A stretch of 39,011 nucleotides of DNA from JBGPIK01 sp041484845 (lineage in GTDB: Bacteria; Desulfobacterota; Binatia; UBA9968). The DNA is taken from contig JBGPIK010000012.1 of assembly GCA_041484845.1 (NCBI GenBank), forward strand, positions 1-39,011, given 5' to 3'. The notes under the pieces are model-generated. The model saw nothing but the letters and a program-made list of their open reading frames with translations. It had not been told where the DNA came from and did no database searches. Within the stretch, counting starts at the first letter, position 1. Each line of letters starts with the position of its first letter. Made by a program: the position numbers and the translations under genes. Positions 13,534 through 21,636 of this stretch are shown here, in pieces.

Positions 13534-13892
13534 TTTTTTGACACGCTTACGACAGAGTGTCTCGAAAGGACAAGGGCCCATACGGGCACACGACTCCACC
13601 CCCGTCAGTCGCGGAGCGAAATGGCTCTTCCGGGTTTACTGTGAAGGAGTATTCACCACAGAGGCCCAGAGTAGTGAGCAGAGAGGGACGCTGGTGACTA
13701 GATGGACAAACTCTGCTTCCTCATGCCGAGTCGTCTGCTCTGAAGATTGAGAGTCGTATGCAGCCGCCGGCTCGCACCGTCTCTAACCCGGTCGCGTACC
13801 ATCTTATATTCGCGAAAAACCGTTATTGGCCCTGTCTGTTTGGTTACCGTTTCAACCCTCTACTGAGTTCCATCAACCCAGCTACAACCGGC
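13534..13892. other. Intergenic region with repeat fragments
   Basis: No gene is supported. TTCACCACAGAGGCCCAGAG near 13650 resembles a widespread short repeat motif. Nothing else is recognisable. Confidence 0.4.
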
Positions 13893-13920
13893 TTGCAACC
13901 CACGGCGGGCCGTGTAGAAT
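13893..13920 (+). promoter_or_regulatory. Sigma-70-like promoter for a possibly leaderless DUF433 message
   Basis: TTGCAA (13893-13898), a 16-bp spacer and TAGAAT (13915-13920) place the expected start at about 13927, which is the ATG itself. There is no Shine-Dalgarno-like sequence before the ATG, which fits a leaderless transcript. Confidence 0.5.
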
Positions 13921-13926
13921 TCCTGT

Positions 13927-14166
13927 ATGTCCAACGAAAACTTACTTTCCCGAATCACTGTGGATCCGGAAATATGCCACGGCAAGCCTTGCATTCGAGG
14001 GCTACGGTACCCGGTAGAGACTCTTCTCGAATATCTCGCCGGCGGTGACACGATCGAAGATCTGCTGAAGGAGTTTCCGGACCTGGAGCGTGAAGATATT
14101 CTTGCTTGTCATGAGTTCGCGCGCCGGATGTTAACTGCCAAAACCATCCACTTGCCGCTCACATGA
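13927..14166 (+). CDS. DUF433 protein, VapB45-like antitoxin
   Basis: 79 residues with the DUF433 signature SRITVDPEICHGKPCIRGLR then YPVETLLEYLAGGDTIEDLL and FPDLEREDILACHEFA. DUF433 proteins carry an HTH-like fold and serve as antitoxins to PIN-like DUF5615 partners. The next gene is such a partner and overlaps by ATGA. The start has no ribosome site, but a promoter at 13893-13920 would begin transcription at the ATG. Length and motifs are complete. Confidence 0.87.
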   Translation: MSNENLLSRITVDPEICHGKPCIRGLRYPVETLLEYLAGGDTIEDLLKEFPDLEREDILACHEFARRMLTAKTIHLPLT

Positions 14167-14516
14167 AGTTTCTTGTGGACGCGCACTTGCCGCCGAGCCT
14201 TTGCGCGGTACTGGCGCGACACGGCCACGACGCAAATCACACGCTGGATCTTCCGGCGAAAAATGCCACAAAGGACAACATCGTTAATCAGATTTCGGTC
14301 AACGAACAGCGTGTCGTTATTTCGAAAGATTCGGACTTCTTCTATTCCCATCTGGTTTTAGGCCGTCCGTGGAAGCTCGTCTTAGTCAAGACGGGAAACA
14401 TGTCCAAGGAAGAATTGTGTTCTCTTTTCGAGCGTCATTTGTCTGAAATAGAAGCAGCCTTGGAACAGTATCCACTGGTAGAAATAGATCGGGCTGCAGT
14501 TAGGCCGCTGGTATAA
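14163..14516 (+). CDS. DUF5615 PIN-like toxin
   Basis: 117 residues. DUF5615 is a PIN-like nuclease family. Its acidic residues are visible at Asp6 (KFLVDAHLP), Asp56 and Asp58 (VVISKDSDFF). Helices after the first strand (PPSLCAVLARHGHDANH) and the C-terminal LVKTGNMSKEEL...LFERHL match the family. It overlaps the DUF433 gene by four bases. The predicted product is a ribonuclease toxin held in check by the DUF433 partner. Full length. Confidence 0.86.
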   Translation: MKFLVDAHLPPSLCAVLARHGHDANHTLDLPAKNATKDNIVNQISVNEQRVVISKDSDFFYSHLVLGRPWKLVLVKTGNMSKEELCSLFERHLSEIEAALEQYPLVEIDRAAVRPLV

Positions 14517-14583
14517 ATCGTTTCTTTCGGAGCTAATCGAATCGTCCCTTTGCCTAAACTGGCGTGGAATAATCCGAGATAAT

Positions 14584-14640
14584 AGGATCGCGCCTTTACT
14601 TTTGCTGTTTTTACCGAGTGGGTTAGCTTTATACCATCGG
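14584..14640 (-). repeat. Inverted fragment of the HTH-remnant tail plus a second short repeat
   Basis: GATCGCGCCTTTACTTTTG is the reverse complement, with small changes, of the AAAAGTAAAGACGCGACC tail following the HTH remnants at 1750, 8547 and 12702. It is fused to the CTGTTTTTACCGAG... repeat also seen near 12764. Confidence 0.5.
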
Positions 14641-14747
14641 CTTAAAAACCCTATCGCCCCGAATTCTCTTGACTCTCCTCGCTCCCCTGTACTAAATCGT
14701 GCTGCCGGGGTCTACATACGATACTGCTCTCTCACGAGGCGTTTTCA

Positions 14748-15719
14748 ATGGTTACGGTGGGACGCCGATTGCCTTTTGTTTTTTTCCTTCTGTCGTTGTT
14801 GCTGTGGCATCCGTCGGCTTCCCTGGCCGCCGAGGAAATCGTGCGCGTCGCCGTTCCGCTTTTTCCCACGCCGGCATTTCCGCAGATGCTCGCGGCCGAT
14901 AGAGGTCTATTTGCAAAACGCGGGCTGCGCGTTGAGTTCATACGCATCAACAGCGAACCCACCACGTATCAGGCCTTGGTATATGGAGACGTTCAAGCGA
15001 CCAGCGGCGCGCCGGTAGGCCTGGTCCTGTCCCATCTTCAGGGCGTCGATGTCGTTGCGGTCGGCAGCTGGCTGAATATCGTACCCTACACGATCGTGAC
15101 CCGGGAGCGGATTAGCGATCTCAGCCAGCTCAGAGGCAAAAAAATCGGCGTCAATCGTCTCGGCGGCCGTTCGGCTCTGATCGTTCGCGTCATGATGGAA
15201 GATGCGGGGTTGGATTTCACCCGGGACCTGACCATTTTGCAGCTGGGAGGCTCAGGGGAACGATTGGCCGCGCTCATCAGCGGCGGCATCGACGCCGGCC
15301 CGGTAGAGGCGACGTTGGAGCCGAAGCTGGTGAGTCTGGGTCTGCATATTTTTCGCGCCAAGCGCGCGCCGTTCGCCACCGCCCCGACCGTCGTCAAACG
15401 ATCTTATTTGCAGTCGCACCGCCCCACGATGAAACGGTTCATGGAGGCCTATCTGGAAGCGATGCAATTTATCCGACATAACAAAGAAGACACTTTGCGC
15501 ACGCTTTCCCGAGTGCTCGGCAGCAACGATCGACAAGTCCTGGATTACGCCTACGACGACATTCTCGGCACCATGGAACCGAGCTTGGTGCCGCCGCCGG
15601 AGGCCGTAAACAACCTTTTGAAGATGGTCGCTTACACCGACAAGCGGGCGACATCGGTCAAGCCGGCAGGAATTCTGGATATGTCGCTCTTGGATGAACT
15701 CAAGTCGCAAGCCAAATAA
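14748..15719 (+). CDS. NitT/TauT-type ABC transporter substrate-binding protein
   Basis: 323 residues with a signal peptide (FVFFLLSLLLWHPSASLAAE, cleavage near 27/28). The SsuA/THI5-like fold shows in the typical opening VAVPLFPTPAFPQMLAADRG then LFAKRGLRVEFIRI, the LRGKKIGVNRLGG motif and LTILQLGGSGERLAALISGG. Such proteins bind small organic anions, sulfonates or pyrimidine precursors for an ABC importer. No permease or ATPase is nearby. The downstream amidohydrolase starts 13 bases after the stop, so the ligand may be linked to that enzyme's substrate. The substrate is unknown. Confidence 0.9.
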   Translation: MVTVGRRLPFVFFLLSLLLWHPSASLAAEEIVRVAVPLFPTPAFPQMLAADRGLFAKRGLRVEFIRINSEPTTYQALVYGDVQATSGAPVGLVLSHLQGVDVVAVGSWLNIVPYTIVTRERISDLSQLRGKKIGVNRLGGRSALIVRVMMEDAGLDFTRDLTILQLGGSGERLAALISGGIDAGPVEATLEPKLVSLGLHIFRAKRAPFATAPTVVKRSYLQSHRPTMKRFMEAYLEAMQFIRHNKEDTLRTLSRVLGSNDRQVLDYAYDDILGTMEPSLVPPPEAVNNLLKMVAYTDKRATSVKPAGILDMSLLDELKSQAK

Positions 15720-15732
15720 CGGGATAAGGCTT

Positions 15733-16800
15733 ATGCAGATTATCGACGCCGACGGACATATCAACGACCTCGCCTGCGGCGACGAGATCGCCAGCTACAT
15801 GCCCAAAGGCAATCAGATGGCCCGGCTCTTTCCGGAGTTCGACCATTTGCATTTTCGTTATCTCAAGCAGAACCGCCGCAATACGGGAAACCCGACGCGG
15901 GATGATTGGATGAAATTTCTGGATAAGACCGGCATCAGTTGGACGGTGCTTTACCCCACCGCCGGCTTGGCGGTCGGCCGGATCATGGCCGAGGACTGGG
16001 CGATGGTCGCTTGCAGAGCCTACAACAACTGGCTTTACGAACGCTTCCTAAATAAAACTCCCAGACTCAAAGGCATGGCTTTGATTCCGCTACAAAACGT
16101 CGCGGCCGCCGTCGCGGAGTTGCGCCGCGCGGTCAACGAATTGGGAATGCTTGGCGGCATGTTGCCTTCCAACGGCGAAGCTATCCAGGGTCACCTGGGA
16201 AATAAAATTTACTGGCCGCTTTATGAAGAAGCAGAGAAGCTCGGCTGCGCGCTGGCCGTGCACGTCGGCTGCCTGCATCACATGGGTTTCGATGCCTTCG
16301 GCACTTACTATCCGGCTCATGCCCTCGGTCATCCCTTCAGCTTGATGATTCAAGCAGCAGGCATGCTGGCGCATGGGGTATTCGAATGTTTCCCGCGACT
16401 GCGAGTGGCCTTTCTCGAAGGCGGCGCGACCTGGGTGTCGTTCATGATGGACCGTCTCGATCGCTCCTATCATGCCGGCCATAGGCAGTTGGATCTCGAT
16501 GGCAATCTTCTCGGCGGGCCAAAAGAGGGAGAGAAGGCCAGCGACTATTTTCGGCGCCAGCTTGTCGCCGGCAGGATTTTTGTCGGATTCGACTGCGACG
16601 ACGACGGGCTCGGCACAGCGATCAAAAAAAGCGGCCGCGAGCCCTTTCTCTTCGGAAGCGACTTTCCCCACGAAGTCTTCGATGCCGAGAAGTGCCGCCA
16701 TGAAATCGACGAGCTTTTGGGGCGCGACGATCTTACCCAGGCGGATAAGGAAGCCGCGTTGGGCGGCAATGCGCTCAGGTTTTATTCCTTGGCGCCGTGA
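15733..16800 (+). CDS. Amidohydrolase family protein (amidohydrolase 2)
   Basis: 355 residues. The N-terminal metal motif is IDADGHIND, with Asp7 and His9 in the positions of the usual HxH or DxH. HVGCLHHMGF, FLEGGATWVSFMMDRLDR and LFGSDFPHEVFD supply the later His, Glu/Asp and Asp of the TIM-barrel site typical of ACMSD/amidohydrolase-2 hydrolases and decarboxylases. The ATG at 15733 is preferred over a frame start at 15694 because GGATAAGG precedes it and it avoids overlapping the upstream gene. It forms an apparent operon with the substrate-binding protein. The reaction is probably hydrolysis or decarboxylation of an aromatic or cyclic acid; this is inference. Confidence 0.88.
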   Translation: MQIIDADGHINDLACGDEIASYMPKGNQMARLFPEFDHLHFRYLKQNRRNTGNPTRDDWMKFLDKTGISWTVLYPTAGLAVGRIMAEDWAMVACRAYNNWLYERFLNKTPRLKGMALIPLQNVAAAVAELRRAVNELGMLGGMLPSNGEAIQGHLGNKIYWPLYEEAEKLGCALAVHVGCLHHMGFDAFGTYYPAHALGHPFSLMIQAAGMLAHGVFECFPRLRVAFLEGGATWVSFMMDRLDRSYHAGHRQLDLDGNLLGGPKEGEKASDYFRRQLVAGRIFVGFDCDDDGLGTAIKKSGREPFLFGSDFPHEVFDAEKCRHEIDELLGRDDLTQADKEAALGGNALRFYSLAP

Positions 16801-16843
16801 TTCAGGCGCGGGCTTGAGCGTTCAAACCGGCTATGAGTCCAAC

Positions 16844-16918
16844 TGGTTCCAGTCGTTCCAAGAGCCCTGAGTCTATCGAAGGGTTCAAAACGTTCCAGTC
16901 GTTTAAGAATCGGACGCT
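16844..16918. repeat. Tandem 9-bp repeat block, copy 2, with an internal 19-bp palindromic repeat
   Basis: TGGTTCCAGTCGTTCCA and the 36-bp block 16883-16918 match 8101-8156. Where copy 1 has AC between them, this copy carries the dispersed unit CCCTGAGTCTATCGAAGGG (16865-16883), as if it had been inserted into the nonamer array or lost from the other copy. Confidence 0.7.
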
Positions 16919-16981
16919 GAAGGGAACTAACGGGGAGGAACGTCCCAAACCATACTCCCGTCAATGTCAAACTTTGCGAGC

Positions 16982-17000
16982 CCCCCAGCAGACCTGGGGG
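16982..17000 (+). terminator. Possible terminator hairpin after the amidohydrolase operon
   Basis: CCCCCAG (16982-16988) pairs with CTGGGGG (16994-17000) around a five-base loop, followed by TTTA. The T-tract is short, so termination may rely on the stronger hairpin just downstream. Confidence 0.45.
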
Positions 17001-17017
17001 TTTACCTACGATTAATT

Positions 17018-17053
17018 AAAAAAGGGGGAGGTTTCATTCCCTTCCCCTTTTTT
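17018..17053. terminator. Bidirectional intrinsic terminator
   Basis: AAAAAAGGGG (17018-17027) is perfectly complementary to CCCCTTTTTT (17044-17053), giving a stem with a U-tract on either strand. It sits between convergent genes: the amidohydrolase operon (plus) and the collagen-like lipoprotein (minus), and can end both. Confidence 0.75.
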
Positions 17054-17085
17054 GGTCGCCTAAACCAGCTAAGGCAATTAAAACC

Positions 17086-17394
17086 CTACTTGCCTCTTCG
17101 TCCCTCTGCACCAGTCGCTCCAGTTGCACCGGGTGCACCAGGAGCACCGGGCGCACCGGGAGCACCGGGCGCTCCTTCTTGCCCTGACTTGGCTTTTTCT
17201 CCCTCCGCCCCAGTCGCCCCAGTCGCACCGGCCGCTCCTTCTTGGCCGGCTGGCCCTGCTGGCCCCGCCGGCCCTGCTGGCGCCGGCGCCGGTGGCGCTA
17301 CTGGCGCGGGAGCCGGACTCTCCTGGCAGCCGGCGAGAGCTAAAGTCCAAACAAAGAGGGCTACACCCGACCACAAAACGAGTTTCTTTCCCAT
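17086..17394 (-). CDS. Collagen-like lipoprotein
   Basis: 102 residues. The signal peptide ends with lipobox LALAGC, so Cys23 should be lipidated. A Pro/Ala-rich linker (APAPVAPPAPAPA) follows, then about 20 Gly-X-Y triplets, mostly GPA, GAP and GAT, with one break near AEGEKAKSG. Gly-X-Y runs of this kind fold as collagen-like triple helices in bacteria. GAAAGGAGGTGAATTACC before the ATG is a near-perfect ribosome site, implying strong expression. There is no globular C-terminal domain, so the protein is a short lipid-anchored stalk, probably exposed at the envelope. The repeats make slippage and length variation likely. Confidence 0.85.
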   Translation of the reverse strand: MGKKLVLWSGVALFVWTLALAGCQESPAPAPVAPPAPAPAGPAGPAGPAGQEGAAGATGATGAEGEKAKSGQEGAPGAPGAPGAPGAPGATGATGAEGRRGK

Positions 17395-17631
17395 GGTAAT
17401 TCACCTCCTTTCGCACAACTACATCTGTATCTCGGTCTCTGATTAGTTTGGGTTTAATACTGCTCTGCCTCAGGTCGGATTGCAGTCTAATATTGGACGA
17501 TTTTGAAAAAAAATATCGCGCAGCCCGCAACCCCACGCAGCCGCGCTACGCAATGCCTGCGAGGACAACAGTGAGCTGGGTCGAACCTAGACTTCTATAC
17601 TTGGCAGCAAAAACCCCGGGGGCATCTTCTT

Positions 17632-18696
17632 CTACAAGCCGTAGAACGCCCGGGAGTTGCTCTCCAGAATCTTCTGGGCTTGGGCATTGCTAATCCTGCC
17701 CTCGTCCACCCAGCCGCGCACTTCGTCCAGCGCGCTCAAGTTGGCGGAGATGTCGGTGTGGCTGTAGTCGGTGCCGATCATCAGGTTATCTTCGGTTCCA
17801 AACTTCAATAGAGATTCGATGTCGTCGATCGGGTCGATGGTGACGAACAGGCGGTTGGCACGGAACAATTCCGGTTCCAGTTCGAACAGGCGGGGCAGTC
17901 GACTCTGTTGACCGCGCAGTGATTGGCGTTTTACCGCCCCCAACTGGGAGATCGTGTAGGGAATCCACGAGGCCCCCGACTCAATGAGCCCAAAGCGAAG
18001 TTTCGGGAACTGCTTTGGAACCCCGGAGCTCACCAGCGCGCCGCAGGAGTACATGATGGGGAAGCCCCTGTCCCATTCGCTCCCCGGAAGTGGATGGCCG
18101 GTGTGGATACACAAAGGCAGGTCGAGCGCGCTGGCTTCCTCGTAAATTGGAAAAAAGTGTGGGTCGGTGACCTTCCTGTCGAGATCGAATCCGCGCTTGA
18201 AGATGCAACAGGCGCCGTGCTCTTTCGCCCAGCGCAGTTCCTCAACAGCTTTGTCGGGACGAAGCAGCGGCAGCACAGCCGCCCAGCGCAGCCGGCCGTT
18301 TGTTTGCGTGCATTTCTCGGCAAGCCAGCGGTTATAGGTCGTGGTCAGCGCCCATTCGGCTTCCGCGTTGCTGGTATTGTAGCGGATGAAAAACGTCGGG
18401 AAGATAACCTGTATTCCTACACCCATTTTGTCCATGTGGGCGAGGCGCCCCGGCACGTCCTCAAGCTCTCGTAGGACCCGGGGAGGATGGTTGACTTCAT
18501 CGCGGATGGCACGGTTCTGCAGCCTGCCTTCAACCACCCAGCAGCGGCTGGTCGTCGCGTTATAACCGGCTCGTTTGGCCTCATCGGGCGGCATCGCAAT
18601 TGTCACCGGAATGTACTTCGCGTAGGGAGTACCCTCCAACTTCTTCCACGTGGCTTCGGACTCGTCGACATGCGTATCGGCATCAATCATCGGCAT
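17632..18696 (-). CDS. Amidohydrolase family protein (amidohydrolase 2)
   Basis: 354 residues from the ATG at 18696, which has AGGAG nine bases upstream; that AGGAG lies inside an in-frame GTG extension, so the shorter start is preferred. Metal-site motifs: IDADTHVDE (Asp7, His9), CIHTGHPLPGSEW, GLIESGASWIPY and MIGTDYSHTDIS. The protein belongs to the same amidohydrolase-2 superfamily as the gene at 15733 but is only distantly similar to it. It stands alone on the minus strand with an inverted-repeat element just upstream. The likely role is a metal-dependent hydrolase or decarboxylase in degradation of cyclic or aromatic compounds; the substrate is unknown. Confidence 0.88.
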   Translation of the reverse strand: MPMIDADTHVDESEATWKKLEGTPYAKYIPVTIAMPPDEAKRAGYNATTSRCWVVEGRLQNRAIRDEVNHPPRVLRELEDVPGRLAHMDKMGVGIQVIFPTFFIRYNTSNAEAEWALTTTYNRWLAEKCTQTNGRLRWAAVLPLLRPDKAVEELRWAKEHGACCIFKRGFDLDRKVTDPHFFPIYEEASALDLPLCIHTGHPLPGSEWDRGFPIMYSCGALVSSGVPKQFPKLRFGLIESGASWIPYTISQLGAVKRQSLRGQQSRLPRLFELEPELFRANRLFVTIDPIDDIESLLKFGTEDNLMIGTDYSHTDISANLSALDEVRGWVDEGRISNAQAQKILESNSRAFYGL

Positions 18697-18725
18697 GGGA
18701 TAGCTCCTATCCTTCACACTAAAAT

Positions 18726-18855
18726 AGCACGCTGCTGAAAAAGACCCATATGCTTCGTTGCGCTCAATCGTCTCGCTACAACGTGCTGGCTAAGCACGCC
18801 TCCGCTCGTCGATTATTCGCGCGCCTCGCCTCTGAGTCTTTTTGAGCAGCCTGCT
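18726..18855. repeat. 130-bp element with ~20-bp imperfect terminal inverted repeats
   Basis: AGCACGCTGCTGAAAAAGAC at the left end and GTCTTTTTGAGCAGCCTGCT at the right end are inverted repeats with two mismatches. The interior has no open frame. A related end (CTTTTTCAACAGCCTG) occurs near 199-214. Probably a non-autonomous MITE-like element. Confidence 0.6.
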
Positions 18856-19054
18856 AGACAAACACATTTACTTACGGATGGTAGGGGTCCAATATAATTG
18901 GATTCGCCGGCTTTTTAAACAGCCGGGCGAAACAGTGATCCTGAATTCCCCTCTCGCATAGCTTGATCGCTCGCAGCCTTTAGGGATAAAAGGCTGTAAG
19001 ATAAACAATCGCAACGATTACCTCCAGAGTACAGCTGAAGAGATAAGGACAACC

Positions 19055-19777
19055 ATGAATACCATGACAGATGAGATCCGGGTCATGACCTCGGGCGCCT
19101 TTACCGCGGCATATCTTGAGCTTATTCCCCGACTCGAACTCCTTACGAAGAAAAAACTCGTCACCGCCGCAACGTCCATAGGGACGGGGGAGAACTCGAT
19201 CCCGAATCGGCTGCGACGCGGCGAACCCGTTGACGTTGTCATCGTAGCGGACGGCGTACTTGTTGGATTCATCAAGGACGGCCTGATCATAGCCGAAAGC
19301 TATACTCCGCTCGCACGCTCAGCCATCGGTATGGCGGTGCGGGCAGGAGCCCCGAAGCCGGACATCAGCACGGTTGACGCACTGAAACGCACGCTTCTCC
19401 AAGCGAAATCCATCGCCTACTCTGCCAGCGTAAGCGGCGACTACGTCTCCACCGAGCTGTTTCAGCGTTTGGGAATAGCCGACCAGGTGGTAAGTAAAAG
19501 CCGGCGCATCGAAGGGGGTGAGCGAATCGGCGCCGTGGTCGCACGGGGAGAGGCAGAAATCGGCTTCCAGCAGTTGAGCGAGTTACTTCCCGTGCCCGGC
19601 GTAGATCATGTGACACCGCTGCCGCCGGAAGTGCAGAAAGTCTCTATGTTCTCGGCCGGCGTCGCCGTAAGCACCAGGGATTCGGACGCGGCTCACGCGC
19701 TTATCAGATTCCTCGCCTCGCCGGAAGCGGCCCGCGCCATCACGAGTAGCGGGTTAGAGCCAATAGGAAATCGCTGA
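19055..19777 (+). CDS. ModA-like substrate-binding protein without a signal peptide
   Basis: 240 residues. Type-2 periplasmic-binding fold of the molybdate-binding-like group: EIRVMTSGAFTAAYLELIP, then VTAATSIGTG, NRLRRGEPVDVVIVADGVL and VAVSTRDSDAAHALIRFLAS, SPEAARAI. These resemble ModA-type proteins, but the protein starts directly with the first strand and has no signal peptide; no upstream ATG would add one. AAGGACAACC precedes the ATG. Cytoplasmic members of this kind may act as ligand sensors or accessory proteins rather than transporter components. No partner gene is adjacent. The ligand is unknown. Confidence 0.85.
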   Translation: MNTMTDEIRVMTSGAFTAAYLELIPRLELLTKKKLVTAATSIGTGENSIPNRLRRGEPVDVVIVADGVLVGFIKDGLIIAESYTPLARSAIGMAVRAGAPKPDISTVDALKRTLLQAKSIAYSASVSGDYVSTELFQRLGIADQVVSKSRRIEGGERIGAVVARGEAEIGFQQLSELLPVPGVDHVTPLPPEVQKVSMFSAGVAVSTRDSDAAHALIRFLASPEAARAITSSGLEPIGNR

Positions 19778-19996
19778 AGCTGGAAACTAAACGGACGAGG
19801 TTGACGTCACAGCATCCTATCGGCTACTGTCGCCGCCAAAAGGGTGATCTGGAACTCGCCTACACTCTTCGTAGGCCTATTTCCTATCCGGACGGCTGGC
19901 TAGCACGTCTCGAGGAAACGATGCTTGCGCACTCAGAGGTCCCATCCTAAGAGGCAGTTTCTAATCCCTCACCATTTGATCTAGGAAAGGAACTTT

Positions 19997-20992
19997 ATGC
20001 GAGTTCGATTGTCGAGACTAAGGCTCTTCTCTGTGGTTTTCTTGCTATGGCTTTTTTCCCCAGATTTTCTTTTTGCACAAGGAAAAAAGCTCAGGGATCT
20101 GAAGGTCTCTTATCCTTTCGGCGGCTCAACCAGCTTCTTCTGGGTCGCCCAGCGGTCGGGAGCTTTTGAGAAGTACGGTCTGGGGGTAGAGCCGGTTTAC
20201 ATTCGTGGAGGCCGGGCTGGAGTACAGGCTCTCATTTCAGGTGACGTTAAACTCGAGCTGCAAGGCGCCTTGGCGACCATCAGCGCGTGGGCGCAGGGCG
20301 CGAAGGATCAGCGTTACATTGCGGCCGTGGGCAACCGGCTCGACTATATCCTGGCGGCTCACCCCTCGATAAAAACTCCCGCGGAGTTGAGAGGAAAAAG
20401 AGTTGGCATCAGCCAGCTCGGAGCCAGCACCGATTTCATTGCGCGCTTCGCGTTGCGCAGGCTGGGCTTGAATCCGGAAAAGGACGTAACGATCCTCGGG
20501 GTCGGCGGAGCCGGGGAGCGCTGGGCCGCGTTGAGCGCCGGACATGTACAGGCGACGGTCCTCCAGCCTCCCTTCACACTGCTTTCGCGGAAAGCGGGAT
20601 TTCCCATTTTCGTAGATTTTTCCAAACTGGACTTCGAGTACACCATCTCGGGAGTGGTCACGACGGCCTCATTTATCCGCGCGGAACCCGATACCGTTAT
20701 GAACTTCATGCGCGGACTTGCCGACGGGATGAATTTCTATCGCGACGAAAGAAACAAGGACAAGGTCCTGCGGATACTCGGCGAATATTTTCGCTCGGAC
20801 GCTACGGAAGAGCTGGAGGAAACCCGTAGGTCTTACAGCCAGCTCACTCCCGGTTTGCCATGGATCACGGTCAAAGCCATAGAGAACGTCATCGCCAATG
20901 ACAATCACCTGGCCGGGATGAATCTCAAGGCAGCCGAACTAATCGACCTCTCGTTTTTGGAAAGGCTAGCGGAAGAGAGAAAAGCAAAATAA
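19997..20992 (+). CDS. NitT/TauT-type ABC transporter substrate-binding protein
   Basis: 331 residues. Signal peptide through FSPDFLFA (cleavage near residue 27). SsuA/THI5-like features: FFWVAQRSGAFEKYGLGVEP, ALISGDVKLELQGA, LRGKRVGISQLGASTDFIAR and VTILGVGGAGERWAALSAGH. The protein resembles the one at 14748 in motif order but is a separate paralogue. GGAAAGGAAC precedes the ATG. No transporter subunits are near, so it is an orphan binding protein that must share an ABC importer or act otherwise. The ligand is unknown. Confidence 0.9.
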   Translation: MRVRLSRLRLFSVVFLLWLFSPDFLFAQGKKLRDLKVSYPFGGSTSFFWVAQRSGAFEKYGLGVEPVYIRGGRAGVQALISGDVKLELQGALATISAWAQGAKDQRYIAAVGNRLDYILAAHPSIKTPAELRGKRVGISQLGASTDFIARFALRRLGLNPEKDVTILGVGGAGERWAALSAGHVQATVLQPPFTLLSRKAGFPIFVDFSKLDFEYTISGVVTTASFIRAEPDTVMNFMRGLADGMNFYRDERNKDKVLRILGEYFRSDATEELEETRRSYSQLTPGLPWITVKAIENVIANDNHLAGMNLKAAELIDLSFLERLAEERKAK

Positions 20993-21415
20993 CACTGAGC
21001 GACCGCAGGAAAGAATATCGATACTTTGTTCCAAACCACTGTGCCACAGGCTTCAGGCCGCCCCGTAATCACTATTTTCGTGCAATCCCTTTTGAGGTTT
21101 TATTTTTCTTTTTTGTATGCGGCCGGATTACTGATGAAGCTAGCGATCTCGTCGGCTAAGCTCTGCAAGTTTCGCGGGCGGAGGACTCAGCGCTCCTGCC
21201 TTCCGAAGTGGTTTTATGGAGGATAGGACGCCGCCGGATTTAAATTAAAAGGCCCGTGGGTCGAAGCTACCCTTTTACGTCGGGCACACGCCACACATGA
21301 CAATTGATCAGGATGATTCGATTTGCTCAATTGCGCAAATCCGCAACTGTCGCGGGAGTCTATTGTTTAAAGTTTCTGGTTTCACCTTTAACTCAAAACC
21401 CGGGATGGCCTCTAT
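20993..21415. other. Intergenic region
   Basis: No supported gene. A T-rich stretch (TTTTATTTTTCTTTTTTG) lies near 21100-21117 without a preceding hairpin. Confidence 0.4.
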
Positions 21416-21636
21416 CCCGCATTATTCACGGTCACAGGAAAAACTATGACACTGCGTCGATTGAGGGGCGAGACGAAAATGCAAAGAGCAAAGGGCAAAG
21501 CGCTAAGCGTAAATCAGCGAATGCTTCTGAAAGGCTCCTTGCTCCCTGCTCCATGCGCTATGCAAAAAGTCACAGGCCCATTGCCTCGCTCTGGAAGGCT
21601 CGCCCTGCGATCGTGTCTACACGTGAATAATGCGGG
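21416..21636. mobile_element. 221-bp MITE-like element with perfect 15-bp terminal inverted repeats
   Basis: CCCGCATTATTCACG (21416-21430) and CGTGAATAATGCGGG (21622-21636) are exact inverted repeats. The interior (GCAAAGAGCAAAGGGCAAAG, GCGCTAAGCGTAAATC, GCTCCCTGCTCCATGCG, ATTGCCTCGCTCTGGAAGGC) recurs at 5451-5590 and, inverted and partial, at 35172-35250. There is no transposase inside, so it would be mobilised in trans. Open frames crossing it are fortuitous. Confidence 0.68.

Noticed and set aside
17100..17300. Short-period DNA repeats that could be mistaken for a CRISPR or tandem array
   Set aside because: They are the codons of Gly-X-Y triplets in the collagen-like lipoprotein; no spacer structure.
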